A stretch of 64,000 nucleotides of DNA from Pseudomonas mandelii (GCF_006438925.1 NZ_RCZA01000005.1:62001-126000), one strand, 5' to 3'. Shown: positions 37,994 to 47,952, counted from the first letter of the stretch. Program-made: numbers and translations. The notes: generated by a model from the letters alone, not told the origin.

Positions 37994-38180
37994 ATCCACC
38001 CCTCACCCTAACCCTCCCGAAACGTCGGACCGCCCCAGAGGGTAGAGGGGACTGACCGAGGTGTTTTTCGAGTTACATCGACCTGAATATTCCGAGTCGA
38101 ACTCAGGATTTGAAAAGCATGGAGATAGGCTCCCTTTCCCCCTCTCCCCCTTGGGGAGAGGGCTGGGGTGAGGGGTGGAT
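37994..38180. repeat. Non-REP intergenic inverted repeat (CCCTCACCC type)
   Basis: Arms 37994-38016 and 38158-38180 are near-perfect inverted copies of 23 bp (21 matches), the first reading ATCCACCCCTCACCCTAACC. Inner sequence includes a second GC-rich hairpin near 38140-38160 (CTCTCCCCCTTGGGGAGAG). It lies between converging genes. The sequence is unlike the REP types elsewhere in this window and resembles widespread proteobacterial intergenic repeats. Confidence 0.65.
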
Positions 38181-38201
38181 TTTGAATCTACCCCACTACC
38201 A

Positions 38202-38975
38202 TCACTTACCCTTAAACTCCGCTTCACGCTTGGCAATAAACGCCGCCATCCCTTCCTTCTGATCCTGCGTCGCAAACGCCGCATGGAACACCCGACGCTC
38301 AAAGCGCACACCTTCCGACAGGCTCACTTCAAACGCGCGGTTGACGCTTTCCTTGATCATCATTGCAATCGGCAACGACTTCTTGGCAATCAGCGCCGCG
38401 ACTTTCAACGCTTCTTCCAGCAATTCATCAGCCGGAACAATCCGCGCGACAATCCCGCAACGCTCCGCTTCCACCGCATCGATCAAACGACCACTGAGGC
38501 ACATTTCCATGGCCTTGGCCTTGCCCACCGCGCGGGTCAGGCGCTGGGTGCCGCCCATGCCCGGCAGCACGCCGAGGTTGATCTCAGGCTGACCGAATTT
38601 GGCGTTGTCGCCGGCCAGGATGAAGTCGCACATCAGCGCCAGTTCACAACCACCGCCCAAGGCGAAACCGTTGACGGCGGCAATGATCGGCTTGCGGCGG
38701 TTAGCCACGCGATCGCTGTCGCTGAACAGGTCGTCGAGGTAGATCTGCGGGTAGGTCAGTTCGGCCATTTCCTTGATGTCAGCGCCGGCGGCGAAGGCTT
38801 TTTTCGAGCCGGTCAGCACGATGCAGCCGATGTTCGAATCGGCCTCCAGGCCATCGAGGGCGTGGTTCAGCTCGCTGACAATTTGCGCGTTCAACGCATT
38901 CAGCGCTTGCGGGCGGTTCAGGGTGATCAGGCCCACACGACCGTGGGTTTCCAGCAAAATCGTTTCGTAACTCAC
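38202..38975 (-). CDS. Enoyl-CoA hydratase
   Basis: This 257-residue crotonase has both catalytic glutamates visible: one in [17 protein letters not shown] and one in [20 protein letters not shown]. The oxyanion segment is [14 protein letters not shown]. This is the standard short-chain hydratase pattern. In this cluster it would hydrate tiglyl-CoA to 2-methyl-3-hydroxybutyryl-CoA in isoleucine breakdown. It is the last gene of a five-gene minus-strand unit and starts 13 bases after the acyl-CoA dehydrogenase gene. Confidence 0.88.
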   Translation of the reverse strand: MSYETILLETHGRVGLITLNRPQALNALNAQIVSELNHALDGLEADSNIGCIVLTGSKKAFAAGADIKEMAELTYPQIYLDDLFSDSDRVANRRKPIIAAVNGFALGGGCELALMCDFILAGDNAKFGQPEINLGVLPGMGGTQRLTRAVGKAKAMEMCLSGRLIDAVEAERCGIVARIVPADELLEEALKVAALIAKKSLPIAMMIKESVNRAFEVSLSEGVRFERRVFHAAFATQDQKEGMAAFIAKREAEFKGK

Positions 38976-38988
38976 AGATGACTCCTTC

Positions 38989-40116
38989 TTAAAGATTGCG
39001 CGAAATAACCATGCGCTGAATATCGCTGGTGCCTTCGTAGATCTGGCAGACCCGCACGTCGCGGTAGATCCGTTCCAGCGGGAAATCGTTCAAGTAACCG
39101 TAACCGCCGAGGGTTTGCAAGGCCGCGGAGCAGACCTTCTCAGCCATTTCCGAGGCGAACAGTTTGGCCATGGACGCTTCGACCAAGGCCGGTTTACCGC
39201 TGTCTCTTAATGCCGCCGCGTAATGCACCATCTGCCGGGCGACGGCGATTTGGGTGGCCATGTCCGCCAGGCGGAACGCGACCGCTTGATGCTCGATGAT
39301 CGGTTTGCCGAAGCTTTCACGCTCACGGGCATAGTCGCGGGCCGCTTCGAACGCAGCACGGGCCATGCCCACCGATTGCGAAGCGATGCCGACACGACCG
39401 CCTTCGAGGTTGGCCAGTGCGATTCGATAACCTTCGCCCTCCTCGCCCAAGCGGTTGGCCACCGGCACCTTCACGTCTTCGAACAGGATCTGGCAAGTAT
39501 CGGAGGCGTGCTGGCCAAGCTTGTCTTCGACCCGTGCGACTTTGTAGCCCGGCGAATCGGTGGGCACGATCAGCGCCGTGATGCCACGCTTTCCGGCACT
39601 TGGGTCAGTCACGGCGAACACGATCACCACCCCGGCGTTCTGCCCGGAGGTGATGAACTGCTTGCAGCCGTTCAACACGTAGTGATCACCTTCCAGACGG
39701 GCACGGGTTTTCAGGCCGCTGGCGTCGGAGCCGGCCTGCGGTTCGGTCAGGGCAAACGCCCCCAGCATCGAGCCGCTGGCCAAAGGTTTGAGGAAGCGTT
39801 CTTTCTGGTCGTCATTGCCGTACTTGAGAATTGGCACGCAACCCACCGAGTTGTGCACGCTCATGATGGTCGAGCAGGCGCCGTCGCCAGCCGCGATTTC
39901 TTCCAGGGCCATGGCATAGGCCAGGTAACCGGTGTCGCAACCGCCCCACTCTTCCGGCACCAACATGCCGAAGAAGCCCAGTTCCGCCATCTCGCCGATG
40001 GCCTCCTTGGGGAAGCGATGTTCGCGATCCCACTCGGCGGCGAACGGTTTCAGCCGTTCCTGGGCAAACTGCCGGGCCGCGTCGCTGATCTGAAGTTGTT
40101 CGTCATTGGGAATCAT
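38989..40116 (-). CDS. Acyl-CoA dehydrogenase, probably short/branched chain
   Basis: This 375-residue FAD enzyme has [40 protein letters not shown] and [41 protein letters not shown], with the catalytic Glu in IYEG. It is similar to but distinct from the plus-strand enzyme at 36816. Its place beside thiolase, SDR and hydratase genes points to 2-methylbutyryl-CoA oxidation in isoleucine catabolism. A degenerate REP doublet lies in the gap before the thiolase gene. Confidence 0.85.
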   Translation of the reverse strand: MIPNDEQLQISDAARQFAQERLKPFAAEWDREHRFPKEAIGEMAELGFFGMLVPEEWGGCDTGYLAYAMALEEIAAGDGACSTIMSVHNSVGCVPILKYGNDDQKERFLKPLASGSMLGAFALTEPQAGSDASGLKTRARLEGDHYVLNGCKQFITSGQNAGVVIVFAVTDPSAGKRGITALIVPTDSPGYKVARVEDKLGQHASDTCQILFEDVKVPVANRLGEEGEGYRIALANLEGGRVGIASQSVGMARAAFEAARDYARERESFGKPIIEHQAVAFRLADMATQIAVARQMVHYAAALRDSGKPALVEASMAKLFASEMAEKVCSAALQTLGGYGYLNDFPLERIYRDVRVCQIYEGTSDIQRMVISRNL

Positions 40117-40142
40117 GCCAAATCCTTAAAATAAATTGCCCC

Positions 40143-40227
40143 GTAGGAGCTGGCGAAGCCTGCGATCTTTTGATCTTGATCTTAAAGATCAAAAGACCGC
40201 GGCCTCGTTTCACTCGACAGCTCCTAC
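40143..40227. repeat. Degenerate REP doublet
   Basis: A left arm beginning GTAGGAGCTGGCGAAGCCTG at 40143 and a right arm ending ACAGCTCCTAC at 40227 form an imperfect inverted repeat. The outer bases and the AAAGATC inner part still pair, but the right arm has diverged and carries extra bases. It looks like an old member of the GTAGGAGCTGCCG type. Confidence 0.6.
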
Positions 40228-40243
40228 AGAAACCATGCGGGCC

Positions 40244-41437
40244 TTAGTACAGGCACTCAACGGCCATGGCCGTGGCTTCGCCGCCGCCGATGCAGATTGC
40301 TGCAACGCCGCGTTTCAGGCCTTTCTGGCGCAGGGCCGAGAGCAAGGTCACGAGGATCCGCGCGCCAGACGCACCGATCGGGTGGCCGAGGGCGCAAGCG
40401 CCGCCGTGAACGTTGACCTTCTCGTGAGGGATTTCCAATTTGGTCATGGTGACCAGACTGACCACGGCGAAGGCTTCGTTGACTTCGACCAGATCGACTT
40501 CGGCCAGCGACCAGCCGGTTTTCTTCATCAGCTTCTCGATCGCGCCCACCGGTGCCACCGGAAACAGGCCCGGGGTGTCGGCAAACGCCGCGTGGCCGTG
40601 AATCACTGCCAGCGGTTTCAGGCCGCGCTTTTCAGCTTCGGAACGGCGCATCAACACCAGTGCCGCAGCACCATCGGAGATCGAGCTGGAGTTCGCCGCC
40701 GTCACCGTGCCGCCGTCGCGGAACGCCGGTTTCAAGGACGCGATCTTGTCCAGTTTGGCTTTCGGTGGCTGTTCGTCGTTGCTGATCAGCACCTGCTCTT
40801 TGCCGACGGTCACGGTGAGCGGCACGATCTCGTCTTTGAAGCTGCCGTCCTTGATCGCCTGCTGTGCGCGGGTGGTCGAGGCAATGGCAAACGCGTCCTG
40901 GGCTTCACGGGTGAAACCGTTGGTTTCAGCGCAATCCTCGGCGTAGGTGCCCATCAGGCGACCTTTGTCGTAAGCGTCTTCCAGGCCGTCGAGGAACATG
41001 TGATCCAGCACACGACCGTGGCCCATGCGGTAACCGCTGCGGGCGCGCTCCAGCAGATACGGCGCGTTGGACATGCTTTCCATGCCGCCGGCGACAACCA
41101 CGTCGGCGCTGCCGGCCACCAGCATGTCGTGGGCCAGAATGGCCGCTTCCATGCCCGAACCGCACATCTTGTTCAGGGTGGTGCAGCGGGTCGATTTATC
41201 CAGCCCGGCGCCCAATGCAGCCTGGCGCGCCGGCGCCTGGCCGAGGCCGGCGGACAGGACGCAACCGAACAACACTTCTTCAACCGAGTCTGGCGCCACA
41301 CCGGCGCGTTCGACGGCGGCGCGAATCGCCGCAGCGCCGAGTTGCGGTGCGGTCAGGCTTTTCAGTTCGCCCTGAAAACCGCCCATCGGGGTGCGGACGG
41401 CGCTGACGATAACAATGGGATCGTTAGAAATAGTCAT
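40244..41437 (-). CDS. Acetyl-CoA C-acyltransferase (thiolase)
   Basis: This 397-residue thiolase has nucleophile C92 in TTLNKMCGSGMEAA, the His of GGACALGHPIGASGAR, and the second active-site Cys C382 in CIGGGEATAMAVE. It would cleave 2-methylacetoacetyl-CoA to acetyl-CoA and propionyl-CoA in the isoleucine pathway, though acetoacetyl-CoA is also possible. It lies 12 bases downstream of the SDR gene. Confidence 0.9.
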   Translation of the reverse strand: MTISNDPIVIVSAVRTPMGGFQGELKSLTAPQLGAAAIRAAVERAGVAPDSVEEVLFGCVLSAGLGQAPARQAALGAGLDKSTRCTTLNKMCGSGMEAAILAHDMLVAGSADVVVAGGMESMSNAPYLLERARSGYRMGHGRVLDHMFLDGLEDAYDKGRLMGTYAEDCAETNGFTREAQDAFAIASTTRAQQAIKDGSFKDEIVPLTVTVGKEQVLISNDEQPPKAKLDKIASLKPAFRDGGTVTAANSSSISDGAAALVLMRRSEAEKRGLKPLAVIHGHAAFADTPGLFPVAPVGAIEKLMKKTGWSLAEVDLVEVNEAFAVVSLVTMTKLEIPHEKVNVHGGACALGHPIGASGARILVTLLSALRQKGLKRGVAAICIGGGEATAMAVECLY

Positions 41438-41449
41438 GACAAATCCTCC

Positions 41450-42211
41450 TTATTTGGCGGCCATGCGCAAGGCGCCGTCGAGACGGATCACCTCGCCATT
41501 GAGCATGCTGTTTTCAATGATATGCCTGACCAGCCCGGCATACTCGCCTGGTTTGCCCAGACGTGGCGGAAACGGCACGCCAGCCGCCAGGGACGCGCGG
41601 ACTTCCGGGGTCATGCCGGCCATCATCGGGGTTTCGAAAATGCCCGGCGCGATGGTCATCACACGGATACCGAAGCGCGCCAGTTCACGGGCGGCGGGCA
41701 AGGTCAGGCTGACGATCGCGCCTTTGGAAGCGGCGTAAGCGGCCTGGCCGATCTGGCCGTCATAGGCGGCGGCCGAGGCGGTGTTGATGATCACGCCGCG
41801 CTCGCCGTCAGCATCTGCTTCGGTTTCGGCAATCGCCGCAGCGGCCAGGCGCAGCATGTTGAAACTGCCGATCAGGTTGACGTTGATCACCTGGCTGAAA
41901 TTGGCCAACAGGTGGGGGCCGTTCTTGCCGAGGATCTTTTCACCGCGCACGATACCTGCGCAGTTGACCAGACCATTGAGGCCGCCGAAGGCTTTGACCG
42001 TCGCCTGCACAGCGGCTTCCGCAGCGGCTTCGTTGCTGATATCCGCCACCACGCTTTGCGCGCCGAGACGTTCAGCCTGGGCCGCAACGGCTTCGGCGTT
42101 CATGTCCACCAGCATCACTTTGGCACCGGCCGCGACCAGCATTTCAGCGGTGGCCGCACCGAGGCCGGATGCACCGCCGGTGACGAGAAAAACCTTGTTT
42201 TCGATCTGCAT
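41450..42211 (-). CDS. 3-hydroxyacyl-CoA dehydrogenase, type 2 (SDR, HSD10-like)
   Basis: This 253-residue NAD-dependent short-chain dehydrogenase has the TGGASGLG cofactor motif at residues 11-18, the Ser in [15 protein letters not shown] and the YAASK catalytic pair. The segment [48 protein letters not shown] is typical of the HSD10 type that oxidises 2-methyl-3-hydroxybutyryl-CoA. The start is ATG at 42211 or 42214, both after AAGGA. A much longer frame to 42442 runs antiphase through the ligase gene. Confidence 0.87.
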   Translation of the reverse strand: MQIENKVFLVTGGASGLGAATAEMLVAAGAKVMLVDMNAEAVAAQAERLGAQSVVADISNEAAAEAAVQATVKAFGGLNGLVNCAGIVRGEKILGKNGPHLLANFSQVINVNLIGSFNMLRLAAAAIAETEADADGERGVIINTASAAAYDGQIGQAAYAASKGAIVSLTLPAARELARFGIRVMTIAPGIFETPMMAGMTPEVRASLAAGVPFPPRLGKPGEYAGLVRHIIENSMLNGEVIRLDGALRMAAK

Positions 42212-42227
42212 CATTGTTTCCTTGGAT

Positions 42228-43892
42228 TCAAGCTGAAACGTTCTTCGCGGCGGCCTCTTGAGCCTTGGCGATTTCCTGGTTGCGCAAGATAAAGCGCTGC
42301 AATTTGCCGCTAGGGGTTTTCGGCAATTCGCTGACAAATTCGATTTCACGGGGGTACGAGTGCGCGGCCAGCCGCTTGCGTACGTGTTGGCGCAGTTCTT
42401 CGGCCAGTTCCGGCGCCGCGCGGTATTGCGGGCTAAGCACAACGAAGGCTTTGACCAGTTCGGTGCGCTCCGGATCGGGCTTGCCGACCACGGCCGCTTC
42501 GACCACTGCAGGGTGTTCGATCAACGCGCTTTCCACGTCGAACGGACCGACGCGATAACCGGAGGTGGTGATCACGTCGTCGCTGCGACCGACGAAGCTG
42601 ATGCTGCCGTCCGGGTTCCACTCGACGGTGTCGCCGCTCAAGTAATAGTTGCCGACGAAGGCCTTGGTCGGTGCGCCTTCGTAACCGGCGAACCAGCACA
42701 TCGGCGATTGGGTGCGATCGATGGCCAGAATGCCCGGCTGACCGACGCCGAGCTCTTTGTACTCGTCATCCAGCACCACGATGCGGTGGCCGGGCGAGGC
42801 GAAACCGGCGGCACCCATGTGGATCGGATGCTCCAGGCCGTGGTGATTGCACAGCACCATACCGAGTTCGGTCTGGCCGTAATGGTCGTGAATGACCACG
42901 CCGAGGTTGTCGGCGAACCAGCGGATCACTTCCGGGTTCAGTGGCTCGCCAGCGCTGCTGACGATGCGCAGCTTGCCCTTGATCGACTTGGCAAATTCGT
43001 CGCCACCGGCGATCAACAGGCGATAGGCCGTCGGCGAGCCGGTGAGGTTGGTGATCCCGTATTTATTGATCACCCGGCAGGTGCTTTCCAGGGTGAACGG
43101 GCCATCGTAAAAGGTGATCGGATGCCCCATCGCCATGGGACCTGTGACACCGAAATAGATGCCATAGGCCCAACCCGGATCGGCGACGTTCCAGAAAGCG
43201 TCTTCAGGGCGCAAGTCCACGGCGTCACGGGTGTAGTTCTGGAACGCGACGATGGCCTTGAGCGGAACGGACAGCGCTTTCGACGGACCGGTGGTGCCCG
43301 AAGTGAACATCAGCAGGAACGGGTCTTCGCCCGTCAGCAGGACCGGTTCGCACTCAGAAGAATAATTGGCCAGTTCGGCCCAGAAGCTGTAATCGCCGCG
43401 GACGATGCCTTGGCCTTTGGGACCGGCGACGGTGACGATGGTTGGGCAGTCGGCGACTTCAGTGAGTTTGGAACGATTGCCCGCGTCGGTGACCACCACT
43501 TTGGCCCCGGAGGAGCTGAGGCGATGTTCGATGGCTTTCGGACCGAATGCCGTGAACAGCGGCTGGTAGACCGCGCCGATGCGCCAGGTGGCGAATACGG
43601 TGATCAGCAATTCGATGTTACGTGGCAAGAGACCGGCAACCTTGTCGCCTTTTTTCACGCCTTGGGCCAGCAGGAAGTTGGCTAAACGCGCAGCTTTGTC
43701 CTGCAAGTCGCTGAAGGTGTAAGTCGCGCTGGCGCCATCGCGACCTTCCCAGAACAGCGCGATGCGCCCCGGCAAGGCATGCCGGTCGCAACACTCGACA
43801 CAGGCGTTGAGGGCAGTCAAATCGCCCGCGAGTGCGGCGTCGACGGTGTGCTGATAATTGAACTGTGATGTAGCAGACAAATAATCGCGCAT
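42228..43892 (-). CDS. Acyl-CoA synthetase (AMP-binding)
   Basis: This 554-residue adenylate-forming ligase has the P-loop [14 protein letters not shown] near residue 210, [25 protein letters not shown] as core hinge motif, and the C-terminal catalytic Lys in [16 protein letters not shown]. It resembles the acetyl/propionyl and medium-chain acyl-CoA ligases. In this cluster it probably activates a short branched acid such as 2-methylbutyrate or isobutyrate. It is the first gene of the minus-strand unit. Confidence 0.86.
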   Translation of the reverse strand: MRDYLSATSQFNYQHTVDAALAGDLTALNACVECCDRHALPGRIALFWEGRDGASATYTFSDLQDKAARLANFLLAQGVKKGDKVAGLLPRNIELLITVFATWRIGAVYQPLFTAFGPKAIEHRLSSSGAKVVVTDAGNRSKLTEVADCPTIVTVAGPKGQGIVRGDYSFWAELANYSSECEPVLLTGEDPFLLMFTSGTTGPSKALSVPLKAIVAFQNYTRDAVDLRPEDAFWNVADPGWAYGIYFGVTGPMAMGHPITFYDGPFTLESTCRVINKYGITNLTGSPTAYRLLIAGGDEFAKSIKGKLRIVSSAGEPLNPEVIRWFADNLGVVIHDHYGQTELGMVLCNHHGLEHPIHMGAAGFASPGHRIVVLDDEYKELGVGQPGILAIDRTQSPMCWFAGYEGAPTKAFVGNYYLSGDTVEWNPDGSISFVGRSDDVITTSGYRVGPFDVESALIEHPAVVEAAVVGKPDPERTELVKAFVVLSPQYRAAPELAEELRQHVRKRLAAHSYPREIEFVSELPKTPSGKLQRFILRNQEIAKAQEAAAKNVSA

Positions 43893-44046
43893 TGCCAGAA
43901 TCCCTTTGTATTTTTATTAGGCTGGGGGAACCTTGAATAACAGGGAAATACTCGCTCTGCGCGGGGCGCGGGACAATGGTCAAAGCTATCAAGTTGCGTG
44001 ACTGGTTTGGCCAAGATCCGAGAAATGCGTCGTCAGGGATGGCCTC

Positions 44047-44119
44047 TTCGCGAGCGGGCTCGCTCCCACAGGTTTTTTGTACGCTACAGATCCACTGTGG
44101 GAGCGAGCCTGCTCGCGAA
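44047..44119. repeat. REP doublet (TGTGGGAGCGAGCC type)
   Basis: Arms 44047-44070 and 44096-44119 are 24-bp inverted copies with one mismatch (the left arm reads GAGCGGGCT instead of GAGCAGGCT). Pairing extends outward through CTCTT/AAGAG. It lies between the ligase gene and the AraC regulator gene. Confidence 0.8.
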
Positions 44120-44149
44120 GAGGCCCGCGGCATTACTGCCCAATCCGGA

Positions 44150-45166
44150 TCAGTGCGCTTCGTTGAGAATCAGGCTGCGGTAATGCCCGGGATTTGACCC
44201 CGACCACTTGCGAAACGCCTTGTAGAACGAGCTGGTATCGGCAAACCCCAGCCGCGCAGCGATCTCGGCGAAGCTGATGGTCGGTTCTGCCAGCCAGACA
44301 ATCGCCAGCTCCTTGCGCACGCTGTCCTTGAGCCCCTGGTAAGTCTGGCCCTCTTCGGCCAAGCGCCGACGCAGGGTGGAAGCCGACATGCACAGCTGTT
44401 GCGCCAGGGGTTCGGTTTCCGGCCAGTGCTCGGCGGGCAGTTGCCGCAAATCGTGCTTGATCCGGCTGGCCAGGCTCTCCGGGTCCCGGTACTTGACCAG
44501 AATATTGGCCGGCGCATGGGCCAGGAAACGCTTGAGTTCTTCCGGGCTGCGCTTGATCGGCAAGTCCAGGCACTCGGCGGAGAAAATCATCCGCGTGCGC
44601 GGCCGGTCGAAACGCAGGTTCTCGGAGAACATCACCTGATAGTCATCGCAGAAGTCAGGCTCCGGGCAGCGCAACTCGATGGCCAGGATCGGAATCCGCC
44701 GCCCCGCCAGCCAGCAGGCGACGCCATGCACGATCATCCAATAAGTGAAATAAGTAAAGGCGCGGCGCGGGTCCTGATCGTCTTCGAGCAGCACGATTTC
44801 CGCCAGGCTTTGCTGACGAACCAACTGCGCCGACAGGTGTTCGAGCATCAACGACAAAAAGCTCAAACCCGAGGTCAGGCCGGCGGCCAGACTCGGCTGG
44901 ACCATAGAGCAACGGCAGAGAAACTCCAGGCTACCGGATTTGAGTTTGCGCGGGTCCATGCCAAAAAACTCATCGTCCCCACGTCGTGCCAGTAAACGCC
45001 ACAGACGCGCATAAGCTGTGGCCGGGACGCGTGCATCGCTGCTGTCGAGCAGTGCCGGATCGATGCCGACCTTGTTCAACACCTCATCGGTGGTCGCTCC
45101 GGGGGCGCAACTTTGCAACAGCGCTTCACGCACCAGTTGAATGGAGATGGTGTCTTTTTCCGACAT
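44150..45166 (-). CDS. AraC family transcriptional regulator
   Basis: This 338-residue protein has an N-terminal arabinose-binding-like domain of the OruR/ArgR-like type (VREALLQSCAPGATTDEVLNKVGIDPALL) and two C-terminal helix-turn-helix units (LAQQLCMSASTLRRRLAEEGQTYQGLKDSVRKELA and ISFAEIAARLGFADTSSFYKAFRKWSGSNPGHYR). It lies directly upstream of the acyl-CoA cluster on the same strand and is its likely activator. The inducer is probably a branched-chain intermediate, by context only. Confidence 0.87.
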   Translation of the reverse strand: MSEKDTISIQLVREALLQSCAPGATTDEVLNKVGIDPALLDSSDARVPATAYARLWRLLARRGDDEFFGMDPRKLKSGSLEFLCRCSMVQPSLAAGLTSGLSFLSLMLEHLSAQLVRQQSLAEIVLLEDDQDPRRAFTYFTYWMIVHGVACWLAGRRIPILAIELRCPEPDFCDDYQVMFSENLRFDRPRTRMIFSAECLDLPIKRSPEELKRFLAHAPANILVKYRDPESLASRIKHDLRQLPAEHWPETEPLAQQLCMSASTLRRRLAEEGQTYQGLKDSVRKELAIVWLAEPTISFAEIAARLGFADTSSFYKAFRKWSGSNPGHYRSLILNEAH

Positions 45167-45222
45167 TGACCGAGCTAAGCCCTGTTCTTGTTTGAATGGT
45201 GGGCATATTAGCTCGTTAGGAT

Positions 45223-45267
45223 CAAAAGATCGTCCGAACGCGGCCCGAGCCTTCGGACGATCTTTTG
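45223..45267 (-). terminator. Likely intrinsic terminator downstream of pssA
   Basis: CAAAAGATCGTCCGAA (45223-45238) pairs perfectly with TTCGGACGATCTTTTG (45252-45267), a 16-bp stem with a 13-base loop. It lies 11 bases past the pssA stop codon. The stem base is AT-rich on both sides, so it could act in either direction. Confidence 0.55.
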
Positions 45268-45277
45268 TTTTTAAGCC

Positions 45278-46621
45278 TCAGAGAATGCGATAGAGCAACC
45301 GCTCGATCCGCACCCGACTCACGCGCTTGAGAAACTTGGCCACCCCCGCCGGGTATTCCAGCAGCGTTTCCAGTTCCTGGTAACGCTCGATGCGGCGGGT
45401 GTTCTCGAAAATCTCCGCCAGCTCTTTACGACGCGGCTCCAGCAGTTCGCCTTTCGGATCATCAATCAGCAAGGCGTTTTCCAGATCGAGACGGAACGCC
45501 CGCGGGTTGAGGTTGTTGCCGGTCAGCAAGGTGTAGCGCTGATCGATCCACATGCCCTTGAGGTGATAGGTGTTGTCGCCGTCACGCCACAGATGCAGGT
45601 TCAGCTGGCCGCTGTCGACGCTGCGATGATGACGTTTGGCGAAGCGCCGCAGGCTGATCTCGTAAAGGTATGGCAACGCCGAAATCACCTTGAACGGTTC
45701 GCTCGGCGGGATGTAGAAGTCGTTGGCCGTCTTGTCGCCGACAATGATGTCGATCTTCACGCCCCGCGCCAGTGCCCGGTTGATTTCCCGGGTCACGGGC
45801 AGCGGCAGGTTGAAGTATGGCGTACAGATGGTCAGTTGATGCTGAGCGCTGGCGATCAACTCGCAAATCACTCGGCTCAACGGATTGTTCTTGCCGACAC
45901 CGAGCAATGGGCTGACTGACAAACCGTCCTTTTCCGTGGTGCCTGTCGTCGTGTCGTACGCCGCGTGCTTGAGGCGGCTGCGCAAGTCGCCGATGTCGTT
46001 GCGCAGGCTGCGGGTGGTCGGCAGGTTCGGCAAATCGAGACGATGCACTGCTTTGGAAGCGATCAGACCGTGCTGGACCAGGTGCTGCATCGAATCGGCC
46101 AGCGCGCTGTTATTTAGCAGGTGATAACGGTCGTAGCGGTACTTGTCGAATTTGTGCAGGTAAACGTTGTTCAGGCTCGCGCCGCTGTAGATCACACAGT
46201 CATCGATCACGAAGCCTTTCAAATGCAGCACCCCGAACAGCTCACGGGTCTGCACGGGAACGCCATACACAGGCACTTCACTGGCATGAGTGCGGGTGGT
46301 TTCCTGGTACCAGGCCGAGTTGCCCGGCTGCTTGCCGGCACCGATCAAGCCGCGCTGGGCGCGCAACCAGTCAACGACCACCACCACGTCCAGTTCCGGA
46401 CGCGCCAGTTTGGCCGCGTGCAAGGCATCGAGAATTTCCTGGCCGGCTTCATCCTGTTGCAGATAGAGCGCGACGATATAGATGCGCCGGGTGGCGCTGG
46501 CGATTTTTTCCAGCAGGCAACGGCGGTACTCGGCAGCGCCGGAAAGAATGGTGACGGCATCGGCGGCCAGCGGAAAACTGCGCAGTTTGGGCAGCAGAGA
46601 GCGTTTGAAAAGCGACGGCAT
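45278..46621 (-). CDS. pssA: CDP-diacylglycerol-serine O-phosphatidyltransferase
   Basis: This 447-residue protein of the phospholipase D superfamily matches E. coli PssA in length (451). It makes phosphatidylserine from CDP-diacylglycerol and serine, the precursor of phosphatidylethanolamine. Two HKD-like motifs are visible: LHLKGFVIDDCVIYSGASLNN and YHLKGMWIDQRYTLLTGNNLNPRA. TRRIYIVALYLQQDEAGQEILDAL and YFNLPLPVTREINRALARGVKIDIIVGD are also typical. It is a peripheral membrane enzyme without helices. It appears to be a single-gene unit. Confidence 0.9.
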   Translation of the reverse strand: MPSLFKRSLLPKLRSFPLAADAVTILSGAAEYRRCLLEKIASATRRIYIVALYLQQDEAGQEILDALHAAKLARPELDVVVVVDWLRAQRGLIGAGKQPGNSAWYQETTRTHASEVPVYGVPVQTRELFGVLHLKGFVIDDCVIYSGASLNNVYLHKFDKYRYDRYHLLNNSALADSMQHLVQHGLIASKAVHRLDLPNLPTTRSLRNDIGDLRSRLKHAAYDTTTGTTEKDGLSVSPLLGVGKNNPLSRVICELIASAQHQLTICTPYFNLPLPVTREINRALARGVKIDIIVGDKTANDFYIPPSEPFKVISALPYLYEISLRRFAKRHHRSVDSGQLNLHLWRDGDNTYHLKGMWIDQRYTLLTGNNLNPRAFRLDLENALLIDDPKGELLEPRRKELAEIFENTRRIERYQELETLLEYPAGVAKFLKRVSRVRIERLLYRIL

Positions 46622-46707
46622 AAGGCTCGCAAAAAGGTCGAATCCGAAGAACCCGAGAGCTTACACCATGGATCGGTTCGGGTCTTGTTACTGACTGTAA
46701 TGCCGCC

Positions 46708-46770
46708 ATCGCGAGCAAGCTCGCTCCCACAGGGGAACGCATTTCAAATGTGGGAGCGAGCTTGCTCGCG
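46708..46770. repeat. REP doublet (TGTGGGAGCGAGCTTG variant)
   Basis: Arms 46708-46730 and 46748-46770 are perfect 23-bp inverted copies with a 17-bp spacer. Both arms carry the AAGCTCG/CGAGCTT variant, so a compensatory pair of changes keeps the stem. It lies between pssA and the TetR gene. Confidence 0.85.
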
Positions 46771-46812
46771 AAGGCGATTTTTCAGACGACAAAAATATCT
46801 GCTTGACCAAGG

Positions 46813-46826
46813 AGAACGATCGTTCT
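46813..46826. promoter_or_regulatory. TetR-type operator palindrome
   Basis: AGAACGATCGTTCT is a perfect 14-bp palindrome 13 bp before the TetR start. The core AACGATCGTT resembles known TetR-family operators, and the position fits autoregulation. Confidence 0.6.
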
Positions 46827-46838
46827 ACTGTGCGCCAC

Positions 46839-47402
46839 ATGAACGAAATGACCAGCAACGACACACGCGACATCATTCTGGATGTCACCGAAAAGTTGAT
46901 CTACAAAAGTGGCATCGCTGCCACCGGGATGGATCTTCTGGTGAAAACCGCCGGCGTCTCCAGAAAAAGTATTTACCGCTACTTCGCCAACAAGGAGGAG
47001 CTCACCGTCGCGGCCCTGCAACGCCGTGATGTGCGCTGGATGCACTGGTACAGAAGCGAAGTCGACCAGGCTGAAACACCGGCCGACCGGCTGCTCAACC
47101 TGTTTACCGTACTCAAGGCCTGGTTCGCCTCTGAAGGCTTCCGTGGCTGTGCGTTCATCAACACCAGCGGCGAAACCGGCGACCCGCAAGACCCGGTTCG
47201 CCTGGTTGCCAAAGACCACAAACAGAAGCTGCTCGACTACGTGCGCGAGCTCTGCATCGAACATGGCGCCACAGACCCGGAGACGCTGGCCAAACAGCTG
47301 CTGATCCTGATCGACGGTGCCATTACCGTGGCGCTTGTCATGGGTGATCACAGTGCCGCCGATAATGCGCAATGCATGGCGCGAAAGTTATTGGACCTGT
47401 AA
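46839..47402 (+). CDS. TetR/AcrR family transcriptional regulator
   Basis: This 187-residue repressor has an N-terminal helix-turn-helix (IAATGMDLLVKTAGVSRKSIYRYFANKEELTVAAL) and a helical effector domain containing GFRGCAFINTSGETGD, a segment common in regulators of NemR/YxaF-like type. ATG at 46839 is the likely start, since a TTG frame start at 46803 would place the operator palindrome inside the gene. The DUF1348 gene follows after 56 bases and is the probable target. Confidence 0.85.
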   Translation: MNEMTSNDTRDIILDVTEKLIYKSGIAATGMDLLVKTAGVSRKSIYRYFANKEELTVAALQRRDVRWMHWYRSEVDQAETPADRLLNLFTVLKAWFASEGFRGCAFINTSGETGDPQDPVRLVAKDHKQKLLDYVRELCIEHGATDPETLAKQLLILIDGAITVALVMGDHSAADNAQCMARKLLDL

Positions 47403-47458
47403 CACTTTAACCAAGCCCGACAACTTGCAAGAACTTTACTTTGATAGGGAGACTATGA

Positions 47459-47935
47459 ATGTCTAATGCCGAAGTTCGTCCGCCATTGCCACCATTCACC
47501 CGTGAATCGGCCATCGAAAAAGTACGCTTGGCCGAAGACGGCTGGAACTCCCGCGACCCGGAACGGGTGTCGCTGGCCTACACCCTGGACACCAAATGGC
47601 GCAACCGCGCCGAGTTCGCCTACAACCGCGAAGAAGCCAAAGGTTTCCTGACGCGCAAATGGGCCAAGGAACTGGATTATCGCCTGATCAAAGAACTTTG
47701 GGCCTTTACCGGCAACCGCATCGCCGTGCGTTATGCCTACGAATGGCACGACGACTCGGGCAACTGGTTCCGCTCCTACGGCAACGAAAACTGGGAGTTC
47801 GACGAGAACGGTTTGATGGCCAATCGGTTTGCCAGCATCAACGACATGCCGATCAAGGAAAGCGACCGCAAGTTCCACTGGCCACTGGGCCGTCGGCCGG
47901 ATGATCATCCAGGCTTGTCCGACCTGGGCCTGTAA
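47459..47935 (+). CDS. DUF1348 protein, NTF2-like/SnoaL fold
   Basis: This 158-residue small cytoplasmic protein belongs to the DUF1348 family with the NTF2-like fold: [80 protein letters not shown]. The family has no settled function; it often sits beside TetR regulators and may bind or detoxify a small molecule. AGGGAG (47445-47450) precedes the ATG. Confidence 0.82.
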   Translation: MSNAEVRPPLPPFTRESAIEKVRLAEDGWNSRDPERVSLAYTLDTKWRNRAEFAYNREEAKGFLTRKWAKELDYRLIKELWAFTGNRIAVRYAYEWHDDSGNWFRSYGNENWEFDENGLMANRFASINDMPIKESDRKFHWPLGRRPDDHPGLSDLGL

Positions 47936-47952
47936 TTCCTGAGAACAGTGGA

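Noticed and set aside
40136..42292. 718-codon plus-strand open frame
   Set aside because: It lies antisense to the clear thiolase and SDR genes; composition is His/Gly/Gln-rich with no recognisable domain, as expected for a shadow frame in GC-rich DNA.
42258..43685. 475-codon plus-strand open frame
   Set aside because: It is antisense to the AMP-binding ligase and has shadow-like composition.
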